Positions 32,656 through 43,971 of a stretch of 64,000 bases of DNA are shown piece by piece. The DNA comes from Limnoperna fortunei (taxonomy: Eukaryota > Mollusca > Bivalvia > Mytilida > Modiolidae): assembly GCA_944474755.1 (NCBI GenBank), contig OX104115.1, positions 51,526,648-51,590,647 on the forward strand, given 5' to 3'. The notes under the pieces were generated by a model, which saw nothing but the letters and a program-made list of their open reading frames with translations, searched no databases and had not been told where the DNA came from. Position numbers and translations under genes: made by a program. Every line of letters begins with the position of its first letter. The first letter of the stretch is position 1.

Positions 32656-33748
32656 AACAAGAAAACTTTTGATGCAAAGCATCAGTTTGCTGCCGATTTG
32701 TTCTGCATTCTGCACGCGTTTGTCAAAATGATTTGAAAAAAAATTACGGGATGCATTTTAAAGCATGTTTATACCTACGTTACAGAGGTTATTTTTATGT
32801 TCTTTGCAATTATATTGTAATGTGTCAAAGCTTTAATATTTTGTTCAAATTATACATTAACAGCATATACTTTAGACCCAATAGTGTGTTTTTCTTAGAG
32901 GCTGTATTATGTATAATCAAACGTTTCGAACCTTGAATATGTGTTTTTCTATCTGTTTGCATTTGCTTAAATGCAAAATACATATCATCTCGACAATATG
33001 GCAATTAGAGAAAATAGTCTCAATTTTTAGATTGGATTAAAAAATTGTACGTGTAGAGGACCAGAAGAATAAATAATCACAGTCAAGTTGTTTTTATATA
33101 ATATAAAAGTTTGTGTAGCAGACATCTCAGATTTTCAATCGAACTAAAAACACACAATTTCTAAGGACTATCTAATGAACATTCGCTTAGAAAGAATTGC
33201 AATTTCTAAACAGAAGGCATTTTAACTTTTCCCCCATAAGGTTCTATGTAAAGCTGTCCTGCTGTTGTGGCTAATTTGAATTGCCGATTTCTAAATTTGC
33301 GCACATGTAATCTTTTGTCATATATTAAATCACAAATATACCTAATATTTAAGTTGTTCAATTAAATTATTGACATAACATTTATATATTAAATCTTACA
33401 AATGTGGCATACTCCGGAATTTTATAAACAAAATTGCCTTTTATTCTGGCTTCCAATTTTTCAAACCTACGCTCTTCGATAAGAACTATCACCGAATTAT
33501 ACAGTACCAGGATAAAAATGGTCTGCCTCTATTATTAACTTCCGTAAATAGAATACCAACAAAATTTATTATTACATGAAACTTTGATATTACCCAAGCA
33601 TTTTTGCAGTCGAAACTTAGCTATCATCTTGTTTTTTCACTCAAGTTAAATGATTGACATTCTTGTAGCAAATTTCTGTTCATTTATGGTAACTAAGTGT
33701 ACTTAAGTTAGAAATATTTTCTCCTGTATCCATCTTTAGCAACGAAAG
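32656..33748 (+). repeat. Long dispersed repeat, copy A (see 62053-62672)
   Basis: Both copies begin AACAAGAAAACTTTTGATGC and end with a TTAGCAACGAAAG phrase after the common blocks CCCCATAAGGT, TCTAAATTTGCGCAC, ATACTCCGGAATT, TACCAGGATAAA and TTATTACATGAAACTTTGAT. Copy A has about 470 extra bases (about 32735-33205) between GTCAAAATGATT and AGAAGGCATTT. The duplicated part has no common ORF. The plus ORFs at 32524-32936 overlap only copy A and are not supported. Confidence 0.85.
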
Positions 33749-34769
33749 TGAATACAAATATATCAAAACCAATGTTTAGAGAAGGGAAAGAATAACTACG
33801 TTTTAAAAAGCAGATTTTGTTTACATGCACATGCTTTTGTCAACACATTTTTAATAAACAATTTTAACAAATACATTGTTAGATAAATCTCCACAATTTC
33901 TCAAAACTATCTGAGTTTATATGATCATGTTCAGATAAATAAAAGTAAAATGCAAAAAAAACCAAAAACATATTATTCTGTCAGAAATCATTTAAATGTA
34001 ATTTATTTGACAATAAATAATTCCTATTTATTTATTTAAAAATAAAACAATGGAAAACCCAGCTAGTTACCTTGCTTACAAATTTTATGCAATGCATGCA
34101 AATATTACTCACTTTATAAATGAAGATTATGCCACACAATCATTAGATCTCATTAACAGGTAGACTTCGGTAGGTCTGGCTGATGTCCAGTAAGAATATA
34201 ACAACAGTCTTTATATCAAGTGCATTCCAAGAGATGCTTACTAAACAATTACTGTCCCATGCCAACAACTTCTCACTCCACAAACAATTTCAAGTTTTTA
34301 TGATGAATATGAGAACTGTTGTTACCTATCTGTTAACTCTCATAATTCATATAAAATAAATCAGGCCAGGCAAAATCATTTACTAATCTCATCTTTTGAT
34401 CATATAGTGCAATGTGGTAAAATGAAGGTAGATTTTAATTAAGGAGACTTTCTCAAACTTTAATTCTCCTCCCCAAACAAAATAACAAGTATTGAACAAA
34501 GATTGTAATTTTATGGCACAAATTTTTTCCATAAGATATGCTTTTTATACACCACAAAAGGAACTGTTAATAAGATTTTTTAACCAACACATTGATTTGT
34601 AGGCCATGTCTTACTGATCATGATGCATGTTGCAGTTACATTGTCAGAAACCCATGTCTGGTTGCGGTCTAGCTTTGCTTCCACATATCGGCAAGTGGCA
34701 GCAAATCGAGAATGGACCGAATGTGGGTTTCCAAGGTTGAATGCAGTTAGGTGGTATTATATTTATAAG
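33749..34769. other. Non-coding stretch, nothing firm
   Basis: Contains one imperfect inverted pair (GAAACCCATGTCTGGT near 34647 and its partner near 34727) and AT-rich sequence. No exon. Confidence 0.4.
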
Positions 34770-36080
34770 GCAAAAACTTAATTTTTGTCCAAAATCATCA
34801 TTAAAGGTTATGAACTCCATTATGGATCATTAGACAATTTTAAACAGAATTTTGAAGGCCTTATCCTGTAGATCATTTTTTGTAGTTTACAGCTTCACTC
34901 TTATAGTTTTCTAGTTGCAAGGCAAAAACTAAAAAGGTCATAAAAAATTTTCATTCTCTAATTTTGACGTAATATTTCAACCGCTTGACCGGTGTGGAAA
35001 ATATAGTTCTTGTCACTAGTAAATTTGTTGTTCTCAGCAGTTGATTGGTTAAAAATAATAATGTCACAATAAGAACTCATGACGTCATAAACAAAACACC
35101 TTCCATTTACAGCGTATTCAAGTCATGAACATAAAATTGGGGTTGGGAGAATTTGTACTTCGTTTCGCAAATTTACTACTTTTTTAAAATTAGAGAAACA
35201 GAATCTTAAATTAGTACTCTTGGATTATCAGATTTCTCCAATATCGATAGTTCAATTATGGAAATTTAAGTCCGAGCCAAGGCTCGGCTCGGACTTAAAA
35301 TTCCATAATTGAACTATTGAGATTGGAGAAATCCGATAATCCACTCGTACCAATGTAAGATCCTAATATTTAAAGGGCTACAACTCACAAACTAAAAAAA
35401 CTAAAAATTTGATCTAAAATCATTAAAAAACAACAACTCTTCAAGGAGTCACCTGAAAATTTTGGATCAGCTCTAATTTGCTGATTATTTTTGTAATTTA
35501 CAGTTTCACATTAGCTGATACAGCTTTTAAGTTACATGGCAAAATCTATAAAAACTTTCTAAAAAATTGCCATAAAAAGGCAATAGCTAAGAGGAGTGAT
35601 CAGACAATTTTAGATCAAATATGATTTGTATACCTTGTCTTGAAGATAATTTCTGAAATCTACAATATCAGTTTGGAACTTATAAGTTTCAATACTGCAA
35701 AAATTGACAATTTATTAAAAAATCATAATAAAGGGACATTACTCCAATAGGAAAAGACATCACAAAAGTATGGCCTAATTGAGATATGTGTAGAGCTTGA
35801 TGAGCTGTAAAATGTTGAGGTGACAGGATACTTTATTTTTGAGATATTGACCAAAAACATGTGATGTTCTAGTTTAAGTAACAAAGATCATGTTTGTCCA
35901 ATATGAATTTTTAACTAAAGACACCCTAGAGATAAGTTAGGAAAAAATGGCAAAGTGATTATGGAGGAAAAGTTTTTTTAAATTTAAACAGTTAACGACA
36001 GATGGACAAAATGCCAAAAACTCACATTCAGAATGCCAAAAACTCACAGTCAAAATGGACCTTTATTTGAAGCAGTAAAA
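34770..36080. repeat. Degenerate ~160-170-bp tandem array, interrupted
   Basis: Phrases such as GGCAAAAACT(T)AA, ATCATT followed by AAAGG, GATCATTTTTTGTAGTTTACAG with CTTCAC (34870-34890) and GATTATTTTTGTAATTTACAG with TTTCAC (35482-35510), and AAAAATTGCCATAAAAAGG return on both sides of 34975-35365. The intervening part is an unrelated element with a large inverted repeat. The right end carries a short repeat (AATGCCAAAAACTCACA twice, 36010-36051). Confidence 0.6.
34975..35365. mobile_element. Inserted element with a ~160-bp hairpin (35203-35360)
   Basis: An imperfect palindrome centres near 35282. Inner arms AAGTCCGAGCC and GGCTCGGACTT flank a short loop, then TCCATAATTGAACTAT pairs with ATAGTTCAATTATGGA, TGGAGAAATC with GATTTCTCCA, and outward to TAGTACTCTTGGATTATC against GATAATCCACTCGTACCA. 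Total arm length is about 75 bp. The left portion (34981-35090) is shared, inverted, with 1683-1795. It splits an older tandem array. The exact ends and the target duplication were not resolved. Confidence 0.75.
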
Positions 36081-38316
36081 ATTTGAATGACCAGACAAGA
36101 AATAATGTTTAATAATAAAATCACTTATGTTTTTTTTCAAATATTTTATCTAAACAGCTGAGGGTACTGATGTAAATGACCCCAAGGCAGACATACAGAC
36201 CTGGTCATTAAGCCAATTAGGACACAGGTTATCATGTATTAAGTGGTAGATAACAGGAGTTACCAAGGTGCAAGTCAAGTTAAGTAATCTGACAGCGCAA
36301 GAATACTCATACACTGTATTTATGATATATATTGATTTATAACAAATTATTGTTACCTGTCTCCCTGCCCCCTTTTAAAAATATGTGAATCGTTCTCTAC
36401 CCCCTCCCCCCTTCAGTTCTGCACCAATTTCAGTGAGTTTAATCAAACAAATCACAACAAACTAAAATCCAAATTTTACTGCAGTACAATTCAGCAAATC
36501 GATATAATTAATACAACATAGTTTTTCTCAATCATTTCTCCACAAAATTTCAAATGAAGATGCTGCTAGTTGGGATGATCCCAGCTTTGTTGGTGCAAAT
36601 TTTGTAGACTGTAGTCCCTATTTGCTAACAGTATAATAAACTGGATATAAAAATCAAATAACCCACAATTATCACTTCCTGTTCTTTATTGTGCTCTCAA
36701 ATTTCACTTGAATCACAATAGCCAATGATCAAATCACATTACCTGTACATTAACGACTTTATCTTGCAACAGGTATGTGGATACATCACTATTTCACACA
36801 GTGGTGCAAATATATTATATTTTAATATCGATTTCATGAGCAAATATTTAACTGCCGATTCAAACAGAAAAGTTATTGCATATTGGTTTTACAAAATTAA
36901 AATACCTTAATTGAAACTTGTGATGAAATTTCTATCAAAGACAGAATAATAATGGGGTTTTAAACAGTACAATACAAACATAACAGTATATAAATTGTAT
37001 ATATTATTGATTTCCCAAATAATTCTTTTTTATATTTGATCAAAGATATGGCTAAATTTACACAAATGTTGCCATTTAGTTATTGTTTTTTCTCCTATTA
37101 CAGTCTCATAAAGTTTTATATAGGCTGATCATTTAGTGTTATTAAATGGGTGTTTTAATATTGGACCTGCATTATGTTCACAGGAAGCTGTATTGAATCA
37201 AACATAGCTTTATTATCCTGAAGAAAAAAATGAATGTTTATATAATTGTCAGTGTATACATGTATTTGTATTGTATTTCAACAGAGGATTTTCAGAATTG
37301 CACTAAAGATACATAAATGATCTGTATAAATATATAATGTCATTGTAGTTTCCACTCTCAAAATCATGTACATTTGATTTTAAGCAATTAATTTGAATTA
37401 TATATGACATTCCTTTATTGACCTTGTTATTCTGGTTTTTTAATGTTTTGGCACTCCTTTTTCAGTATTGGCACTGTTAACTGGATCCACATGAACAATT
37501 TCATATGTAGTTTACATAAAAATTTAATAAATGATGTTTAATTTGTAAAAGCAGTATGTTAGCTTTTCAAGGACATGCATAACTGAAACTATCCACAATA
37601 AAGCAATTGAAGGTATTCCAAATTAGTAAAGTTTTACATACTGACAAAGTTATCTGCCCTTAGGCTAGGAAAATTGGACTATGACTTTCCTTCAGTCCAA
37701 ATATATGGTAGAGAAATAGGTCCAACTTGTTTCTGGATCTCGTGTTTTTGTAGTTGACTGAGTCATCAAATAAAACAATGCCAATTCCAAGGTTATAAAA
37801 TGCCAGATACAGGTTTGGTCTAATTACGACTCATTAGTGGCACTCAAACCAAAAATACTTGAAGGCCAAAAAAATAAGATACTGATATTTTATTTAAATA
37901 TTTCTAAACTAGAGACTTGTACAAACACTAGCTACATGTAAGGCAATAAACATTAGTTACAGGAATAGCAAGACAAAAACTGTAGAATTTGATTTAGAAA
38001 CATTTTCAAAATTTTAGTAATGCAATCATCTGCGGGTTACAAACAATGAGGATCTTATGGAATGGCATAATAAATCAGTGACACTCAATTTAACTATTTA
38101 TATATTTCAATCATTTGATATGAGAAGCTTTTATATATTTTGTTATCACTATATTGCCATTACTCTCCTTTTAAACACAAAGGGTGCAGAACACATAATT
38201 TCAAAATAAGAGATATGGACTTGCTACAAGTATGTTACTGTAAATTTAACAAGTAATTTTAATATTTATACATTCAAAACACAGAGTGTATAATAAAAAA
38301 AAGTGGCAAAACTTAC
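36081..38316. other. Non-coding stretch with one dispersed repeat
   Basis: 37803-37900 is the second copy of the repeat at 31497-31610. Otherwise the sequence is AT-rich with no exon, array or inverted repeat that I could support. Confidence 0.5.
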
Positions 38317-38430
38317 TTTTACATAAATTGTTTCCTATAAAATCCTGTTGCACTTCAGTAAAATTATTAAATCAACCGGAAAAGCGAAACCGTTTATCCT
38401 TCAATGTCTTGCCGCGTAAAACTAAATTCC
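38317..38430 (-). promoter_or_regulatory. Possible untranslated first exon / promoter edge (minus strand)
   Basis: On the minus strand a locally CG-richer stretch (TTTACGCGGCAAGAC, CGGTTTCGCTTTTCCGG) leads to a consensus-like donor TAAAA|GTAAGT at 38315-38316. TTCCGG is an ETS-type core often found near start sites of housekeeping genes. There is no useful start codon (ATG is followed at once by TAA), as expected of a 5' UTR exon. The missing 5' end of the CAP-Gly gene must lie upstream of 22849, so this is one candidate; the distance is about 15 kb. Confidence 0.2.
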
Positions 38431-39225
38431 TTTAAAATCTATCAAACAATTGGATATTTAAAAACCACACTTTAAAGATAAACAATGTGTAATATCGAGA
38501 CAAAATGGATTAAAATTTGAGAAGGCTAGTGATGTTAAATGAAGCCCTGTAGAAATAACAATGTTTAGACAAAACTGATCTTCTATTTAAATTAAATTCA
38601 TCCAATTCATGTCAACACTAAAAGCCTTTGGCAGTGCATGTTGTCATTTCAATATGAATTCTAGCATGAAGTTTTATGTCTTTTCTGACAAAAAGTTTGG
38701 GTTCAATCATACAAGATAAAATACATTTGAATGAAAATGAAACATGTTTTAATGTGTCCCATTACGTGAACAAGTTGACATGAAAGACTTGGCCTGGGTG
38801 ATACTTTATTATGTGAAAAAGAATGGATTACATGATAAGCCTCAAGGAGTCAAGTTGTATCAGACTGGATTAAAATAATATTAGTAATGGTTTTAAGTAA
38901 AGTTCAGTGGATTTATATCTGATATCTGAAAATAAATTAATTCCCAGATGAAAGAAATATTCATTCATTTCAATTTTATGACAAAAAATTGTAAAAGCAT
39001 GACATGTGCACAAGCCAAGTTAATGAAGATTACTTAACCTTAGAGTTTCTAACACTAAGTTATGTCCATATCAAGCTTTTCAAGTTGTTTAAAATTTCCA
39101 AGGAATAACTTATCTAGTTAGCTTAATACAAAGCCATTAAACAAATCTCCAAGGGCACTAATCTAACAAGACAAAATAAATACTCTGGTTTTATATCTTA
39201 GATGTAATATTGTCTATTATGCTCA

Positions 39226-39492
39226 TGGCCTTGGCGGCTGACTGGTTAAGTTAGTTTGTCTACTTGATCAAGTAGTCTGTCAAAACTGAGGTTGCGGGTT
39301 CGAGTCTCACTGGGCAGGGTGCACTTGACTCCAATCTTGACAGACAAGGATTGCCAGTTATTTTACCAAAGGTGGGGTGTTTGTCTGGGTACTCTGGCTT
39401 TAACCTCTCCCAATAAAACCTGGACACCCACGAAAATAGCTGAAAAATTGCTGAAAGTGGCATTAAACACCATTCAAACAAAAACAACAACA
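39226..39492 (+). repeat. tRNA-derived SINE (plus orientation), nearly full length
   Basis: Head GGCCTTGGCGGCTGACTGG with GTTAAG, B box TTGCGGGTTCGAGTCTCAC (about 39291), core GACTCCAATCTTGACAGACAAGG, GGGTACTCTGGCTTTAACCT, CAATAAAACCTGGACACC, tail TTGCTGAAAGTGGCATTAAAC then CACCATTCAAACAAAAACAAC. The ORFs on both strands here (39260-39609) are repeat-derived and not genes. Confidence 0.9.
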
Positions 39493-41323
39493 AGCCATTT
39501 GACAAGTTTCGTACCAAGAACATTTACAGTTTTTCCGATGCATTGTACAGTGTATCTAATTCTAATAGTCATAGACATACAATTCAGGTCTTCAACCTTA
39601 AGATGTTAGCATATGTATAGATTTTATGAATCCACTGAGAAACTATTACTGCACTAACATCAACATTCAATTTTTTACATTTTCAAAAGTCACTACTCTA
39701 GCAATATAGGCCTGTTGTGGTTTAATGGGTTTATAAATATCTTAAAGGATAACTCAAATAAGCACAAATATATCTGGATTCCTGAATCCATTTTGACTTT
39801 GATACTGTCTATACAAAACTTTTGTACGCATACTGAAATTGTAGAGGAACTTTTTTGGTGTGTTCACCAACAAGAACATTTCTGCTTTTTAACTTGAACC
39901 AAAATATAGTTGTTTAGCTTTAATTAGATCTGTCAATTATTACATGTATTTAGCTAGTGTGCCAACATTACTCCTTCAGTGGTAACCCCACCACCCCCTC
40001 ATTAATTATGGTGTGTGTTCCAACCTTGATCTCTTGTGCCCTCACTAATACCAAAATGCTTTTCGTTCATATATTCAACAAATCTAGCTATTAGAAGGCT
40101 GCTGCCAACTCCTGAAGATAAAAAAATGTGACTGCATCCTTATAAACACAATTTCAAAAGAAATGATTGAATTAGGAGTGTGATGGAATTACCATAGAAT
40201 ACTAATGCCAACATTTCTCTTTGGTTTTTGATGAAAACATTTGGTTTTTGAGCATGACAAGTTGCATCAAGGAACTATTTGATGTTTGTGCTGACATATA
40301 ACTCTTTATTCTTGATGCAAGAATTGAAGTGGCAAAATCTGACTATTCCTTATTCCTATCAAATTCCTTACAGTAAAACAACCATTTAAAACCTTGTTAT
40401 TGTAAACCTGACCATAGGACATATCTAAAATCAACCGAAAACATTCTAACTACAACTTTTAAGTATTCTGTTATTGAAGGGGAAACAACTTCAACATGCC
40501 TTCAAATATAAGGCTAATCTCTGACATTATTTACATTTTTAATGTAGCATACAAACATTTAAATAATAGAACAGTAAAGAATGATTCATAAATGTAGGAA
40601 TATGTTTGAAAAAAATATTGTCATCCAATGTCCCCACCCTTTCTTCCTACACTGTAAGGGAAGGTAGGGTGGGTGACATAGGATGATAATGTGCCAGGTT
40701 ATATGATTGGGTAAAAGGGAAAATACTTGTACTTCTTTTATACAATTTTTTTCTGACCATAGATCGAAACCTTTTGTAACACCATAAGTAATAAGTAGAA
40801 AATTAATGAATTACCATTGGGCAAGTTCAGTTGTTGCATCACCCAGACAACATTTTTCTGGCTCTGTTGACTATTTTGAAATGATATACAAATATATTGA
40901 TGTTTACATTTGATGAAACCTACATTATCATAATATGTTAAATTGTGTTCTTCAGTAATAAAAACTTGTATTAGTATAATTTGATTTTTCTGATTTTTTA
41001 ATTGGCTTAACACAGTAATGTGACTATAAAACAAAATGTTTCCCAAAAAGTAACTACTTAGAGCAACCTCCTTGTATCCCCCAAATAACCCCATATTTAT
41101 CACCAGTGGGAAATATACCTATTGTTCTCCAGTAAACCTTATTGCACTGAACCAAGCGGGAAACAAACCTACATATATGTAATGTTCCTCGGTAAATAAT
41201 CTTCAAAATGAAACACAAATAGAAAGATTAACAAGGTATAGGTTTAAATAAAAACAACACAAATTTTATTATTTATGATGTAACTTATTAAACATAATTA
41301 GTGTTGGTCAATCTATAATAAAA
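39493..41323. other. Non-coding stretch, nothing recognised
   Basis: Includes a 121-codon minus ORF at 40738-41103 that lacks any recognisable motif and is biased to codons made by AT-rich sequence; I do not call it a gene. A small palindromic stretch near 40635-40685 (CCCCACCC against GGGTGGGTGACATAGGATGA) was noted but is weak. Confidence 0.45.
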
Positions 41324-41458
41324 CAATTACATCCCTCTATGAGAGAAACATTCAGATATCTTGTGGTGTTGTTTACCTCAAAAAAGCCCTTGAGGAAACA
41401 ACCCATGCATTTGGGTTGTCAAATCTGAATGTTTCCCTCAAGAGAAGGCCGTAATTGT
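41324..41458. repeat. Imperfect inverted repeat, about 135 bp
   Basis: CAATTACATCCCTCTATGAG with AGAAACATTCAGAT on the left pairs with ATCTGAATGTTTCCCTC and AAGAGAAGGCCGTAATTG on the right. The interior has further weak pairing (TTGTTTACCTCAAAAAAG, CCTTGAGGAAACAAC). It is probably a small non-autonomous DNA element. Confidence 0.6.
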
Positions 41459-41487
41459 ACTAGTAGTATGTCCCATCTACAACATTA

Positions 41488-42748
41488 GGCCAAATAAAAA
41501 AATATGTGTGTTTCCAGTTACCCGACCATACCTATTTTTTTTAAGCCGACCCTAAAGTTTTTTTTTGCGTTTTTAACGGAGGTTACTTCTAACTGGAACA
41601 CTAACGGTATTGTTCCAGGTTTTAGTTCTATTTTATTACTTCTGCCCCAACATGGCGGCGAAATGTATACATATGAACGCTTGTAACGAAATTGATAGCT
41701 CATTCAAAGACTGTATTATTAGTGTATACTTTTAAAGGCTTTATAGAAAATTCTTGAAACTTACAAGCTTTCCACCTACAAAGTTATAAAAGATAAAGGT
41801 AAACATTAAATTACTAATTTAACAAACACGATTCCCAAAAACCAAAAACCAAAAAAAAAAACCAAAAAAAAACCAAAAAAAAAGAAAAAAAGACCTACCT
41901 ACCTATTTTATAATCTATGTACCGTAAAACGGTGCGTATAGTCCGCATTTACGTATTGTCCGCACCCCTTTCTTGGACCAGAAAATTGCGGAAAAATTCT
42001 TATATGCATGTACAATCCGCACGTACAAGTTTTTACAAAACGCGTCATGATGAAGACATCCGAGTCCGACTTGGGCGCGCTTTTTAAAAAGTTTTTACTG
42101 TAATATGTAATTTATTCTTTTCTAAAATATCATTAATGTTTATCGTTTTATTTATTTCTTAGGATTGTAATAAATAAAATTAAAAAATAGTGCGAACTGA
42201 CTCGATACCTTGATCATTGTTAAATACTCACACATTTCGAAACCAAACCGATTTGTCAACTTTCATTTATCAACGTAAACAAAGAAAAGAAAAAAGATAA
42301 CACGTTTTATTTCAATCCCTCAAAGATTGCAATCAAAACATCGATCTTCAGCAACGTACTGTAACGTTACATAACGATGCCATTTGCATTTTACGCATAG
42401 CTGGTTTAAACATCCTCTATTTTCGTATCCGTTTCAATTTTTATTCGTCGTTTATAATTAAAATCATAAATAAAAATAATATAAGTAAAATTAATATCAT
42501 TACAAAGTATACATAATGAAAGTTTATAAAAGAATCACGTTAGAATAGTACGAAAATACCGCATCTAACACAACAACAAAATGGCGACCGCCAGTGACAA
42601 CAATCAACGGGTCGAAAAAAACTCTACCGAGTTTGTATTTACGTATAATCCGCACCATTCCTTTCCGACTTAGATTAAAAGAAAAAAACTGCGGACAATA
42701 CGACACTTTTTACGGTAACCGGAAACACACATATTTTTTTGTTTGGCC
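41488..42748. mobile_element. 1261-bp TIR element with TTA target duplication
   Basis: The left terminus GGCCAAATAAAAAAATATGT (41488 on) and the right terminus, read inverted from 42748, GGCCAAACAAAAAAATATGT continue alike for 33 bp with two mismatches. TTA flanks both ends (41485-41487, 42749-42751), as in PIF/Harbinger-type elements. About 780 bp of it is a second element (41932-42715). An ATG in good context (CAACATGGCGGCGAAATG, 41651) opens a short frame of unknown meaning. Confidence 0.75.
41932..42715. mobile_element. 784-bp TIR element nested in the previous one, TA target
   Basis: The left end CCGTAAAACGGTGCGTATAG and, inverted, the right end CCGTAAAAAGTGTCGTATTG, followed on both sides by TCCGCA, form the TIRs, with TA on each side (41930-41931, 42716-42717). 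Such a TA target fits Tc1/mariner/pogo-type elements. Near the right end, ATGGCGACCGCCAGTGACAA (42581) starts a short frame (MATASDNNQRVEKNS) that runs into the TIR; it may be a remnant of an encoded protein. No transposase motif is visible. Confidence 0.7.
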
Positions 42749-43469
42749 TTACAGGAACAATAAAGAACTTATTCCAGTCCAGTTTTACCTTAATTAGATT
42801 TAGCATTTTCTGCTTTTGTATTATTTGTTATAATATTTTCGGAATGATAGTCATTTTATGAAAATTTCAAACAAAATTTAAAATGATTAGAAAAAGCAAT
42901 GAAGGAATTGTCTGGTTTTGTTCAGTATCCAGGAGAGCCTAGTCCACTATTGTAAGGGAGGCAACTCTAACATAAAATTAAAAATATTAATATGGGCCTT
43001 TTTCTTTACAACACTTGGTACACATATTCAAAAATTGTCTCCTCTGGTCCCTTTCACTAAGATATATATCAACTGACAATCTCTGTACAAGAACACTTTT
43101 TTTACTGCACTTGTACAGAAAATTTTTGCATGACTCTACATAAAGTATGTCATCTTATTCCACTAAAAGCAATATGATTAAAAAAGTCAACAAATAAAGT
43201 GGTGTAAAGTCCTCTTCAAACAACTTTACAGACTCTCCCATGTCTGATAATTTTTATTCTTAACATTTAAACAGCAGTCTGAGCAAAAAAAAAAGTAAGG
43301 AAACAACATTTACTAATTAATTATCAAACTATGTGTTGTTTTCTAATTAATTTGAGTACAGTGAATTTTACTTTATGTCTGTTTATTGCATATTTCTGTA
43401 TAATGCATTTTAGACTTCAAACGCCCAAACCATTTCTATAATGTCCAAATAAAAAATTCTGTTAACTGA

Positions 43470-43490
43470 GGGGGGGGGGGGGGGGGGGGG
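43470..43490 (+). repeat. Poly-G run of 21 bases
   Basis: An uninterrupted G run within AT-rich sequence. It could form a G-quadruplex and is prone to length error in sequencing. Confidence 0.9.
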
Positions 43491-43828
43491 AAATATACTA
43501 TGTGTGAACAGATTGAAAAACATTTTACACAAAGACCTTAACAGATAGCATTTATGCTCTGACAGGCTATTTGTTGCTATTATAACAATATCCTTCAGCA
43601 ATTTTATTATTATTATTCTTGTTTTTTTGTTTTGTTTTGGTTGTTGTTAAAATCATTAAAATCATTTACTTTCTGTTTGTGATTATGAGATTAATTTTGA
43701 GCATCTTGACACTAAAGTAATTACATTTTTTTTTATGAATAGACTATAAATATGTATAAAATATGCCCTTGATTCTATGATTGTCAGGTCTGTCTAAGAT
43801 AGTTTAGGGGTAAACTTCTAATTAAGGA

Positions 43829-43971
43829 TTAACTACAAAAAATATTTTCTCCATCGAGGGATAACAAAATTTCCGTTTTGCACATTGTATAATCCGCGTA
43901 GCGGATTATATTAAATGTGCACAACGGAAATTTTGTTATCCCTCGATGGAGAAAATATTTTTTGTAGTTAA
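43829..43971. mobile_element. 143-bp near-perfect hairpin element
   Basis: ATTAACTACAAAAAATATTT on the left is matched exactly by AAATATTTTTTGTAGTTAAT on the right. The arms continue through TCTCCATCGAGGGATAACAA and AATTTCCGTT to TAATCCGC, with only one or two mismatches over about 69 bp, around a 4-base centre (GTAG). Transcripts from either strand would fold into one long stem. Confidence 0.9.

Noticed and set aside
39260..39609. ORFs on both strands (87 and 105 codons)
   Set aside because: They lie on the SINE at 39226-39492.
40738..41103. 121-codon minus-strand ORF
   Set aside because: AT-driven amino acid composition, no motif, no good splice context, and no neighbouring compatible exon.
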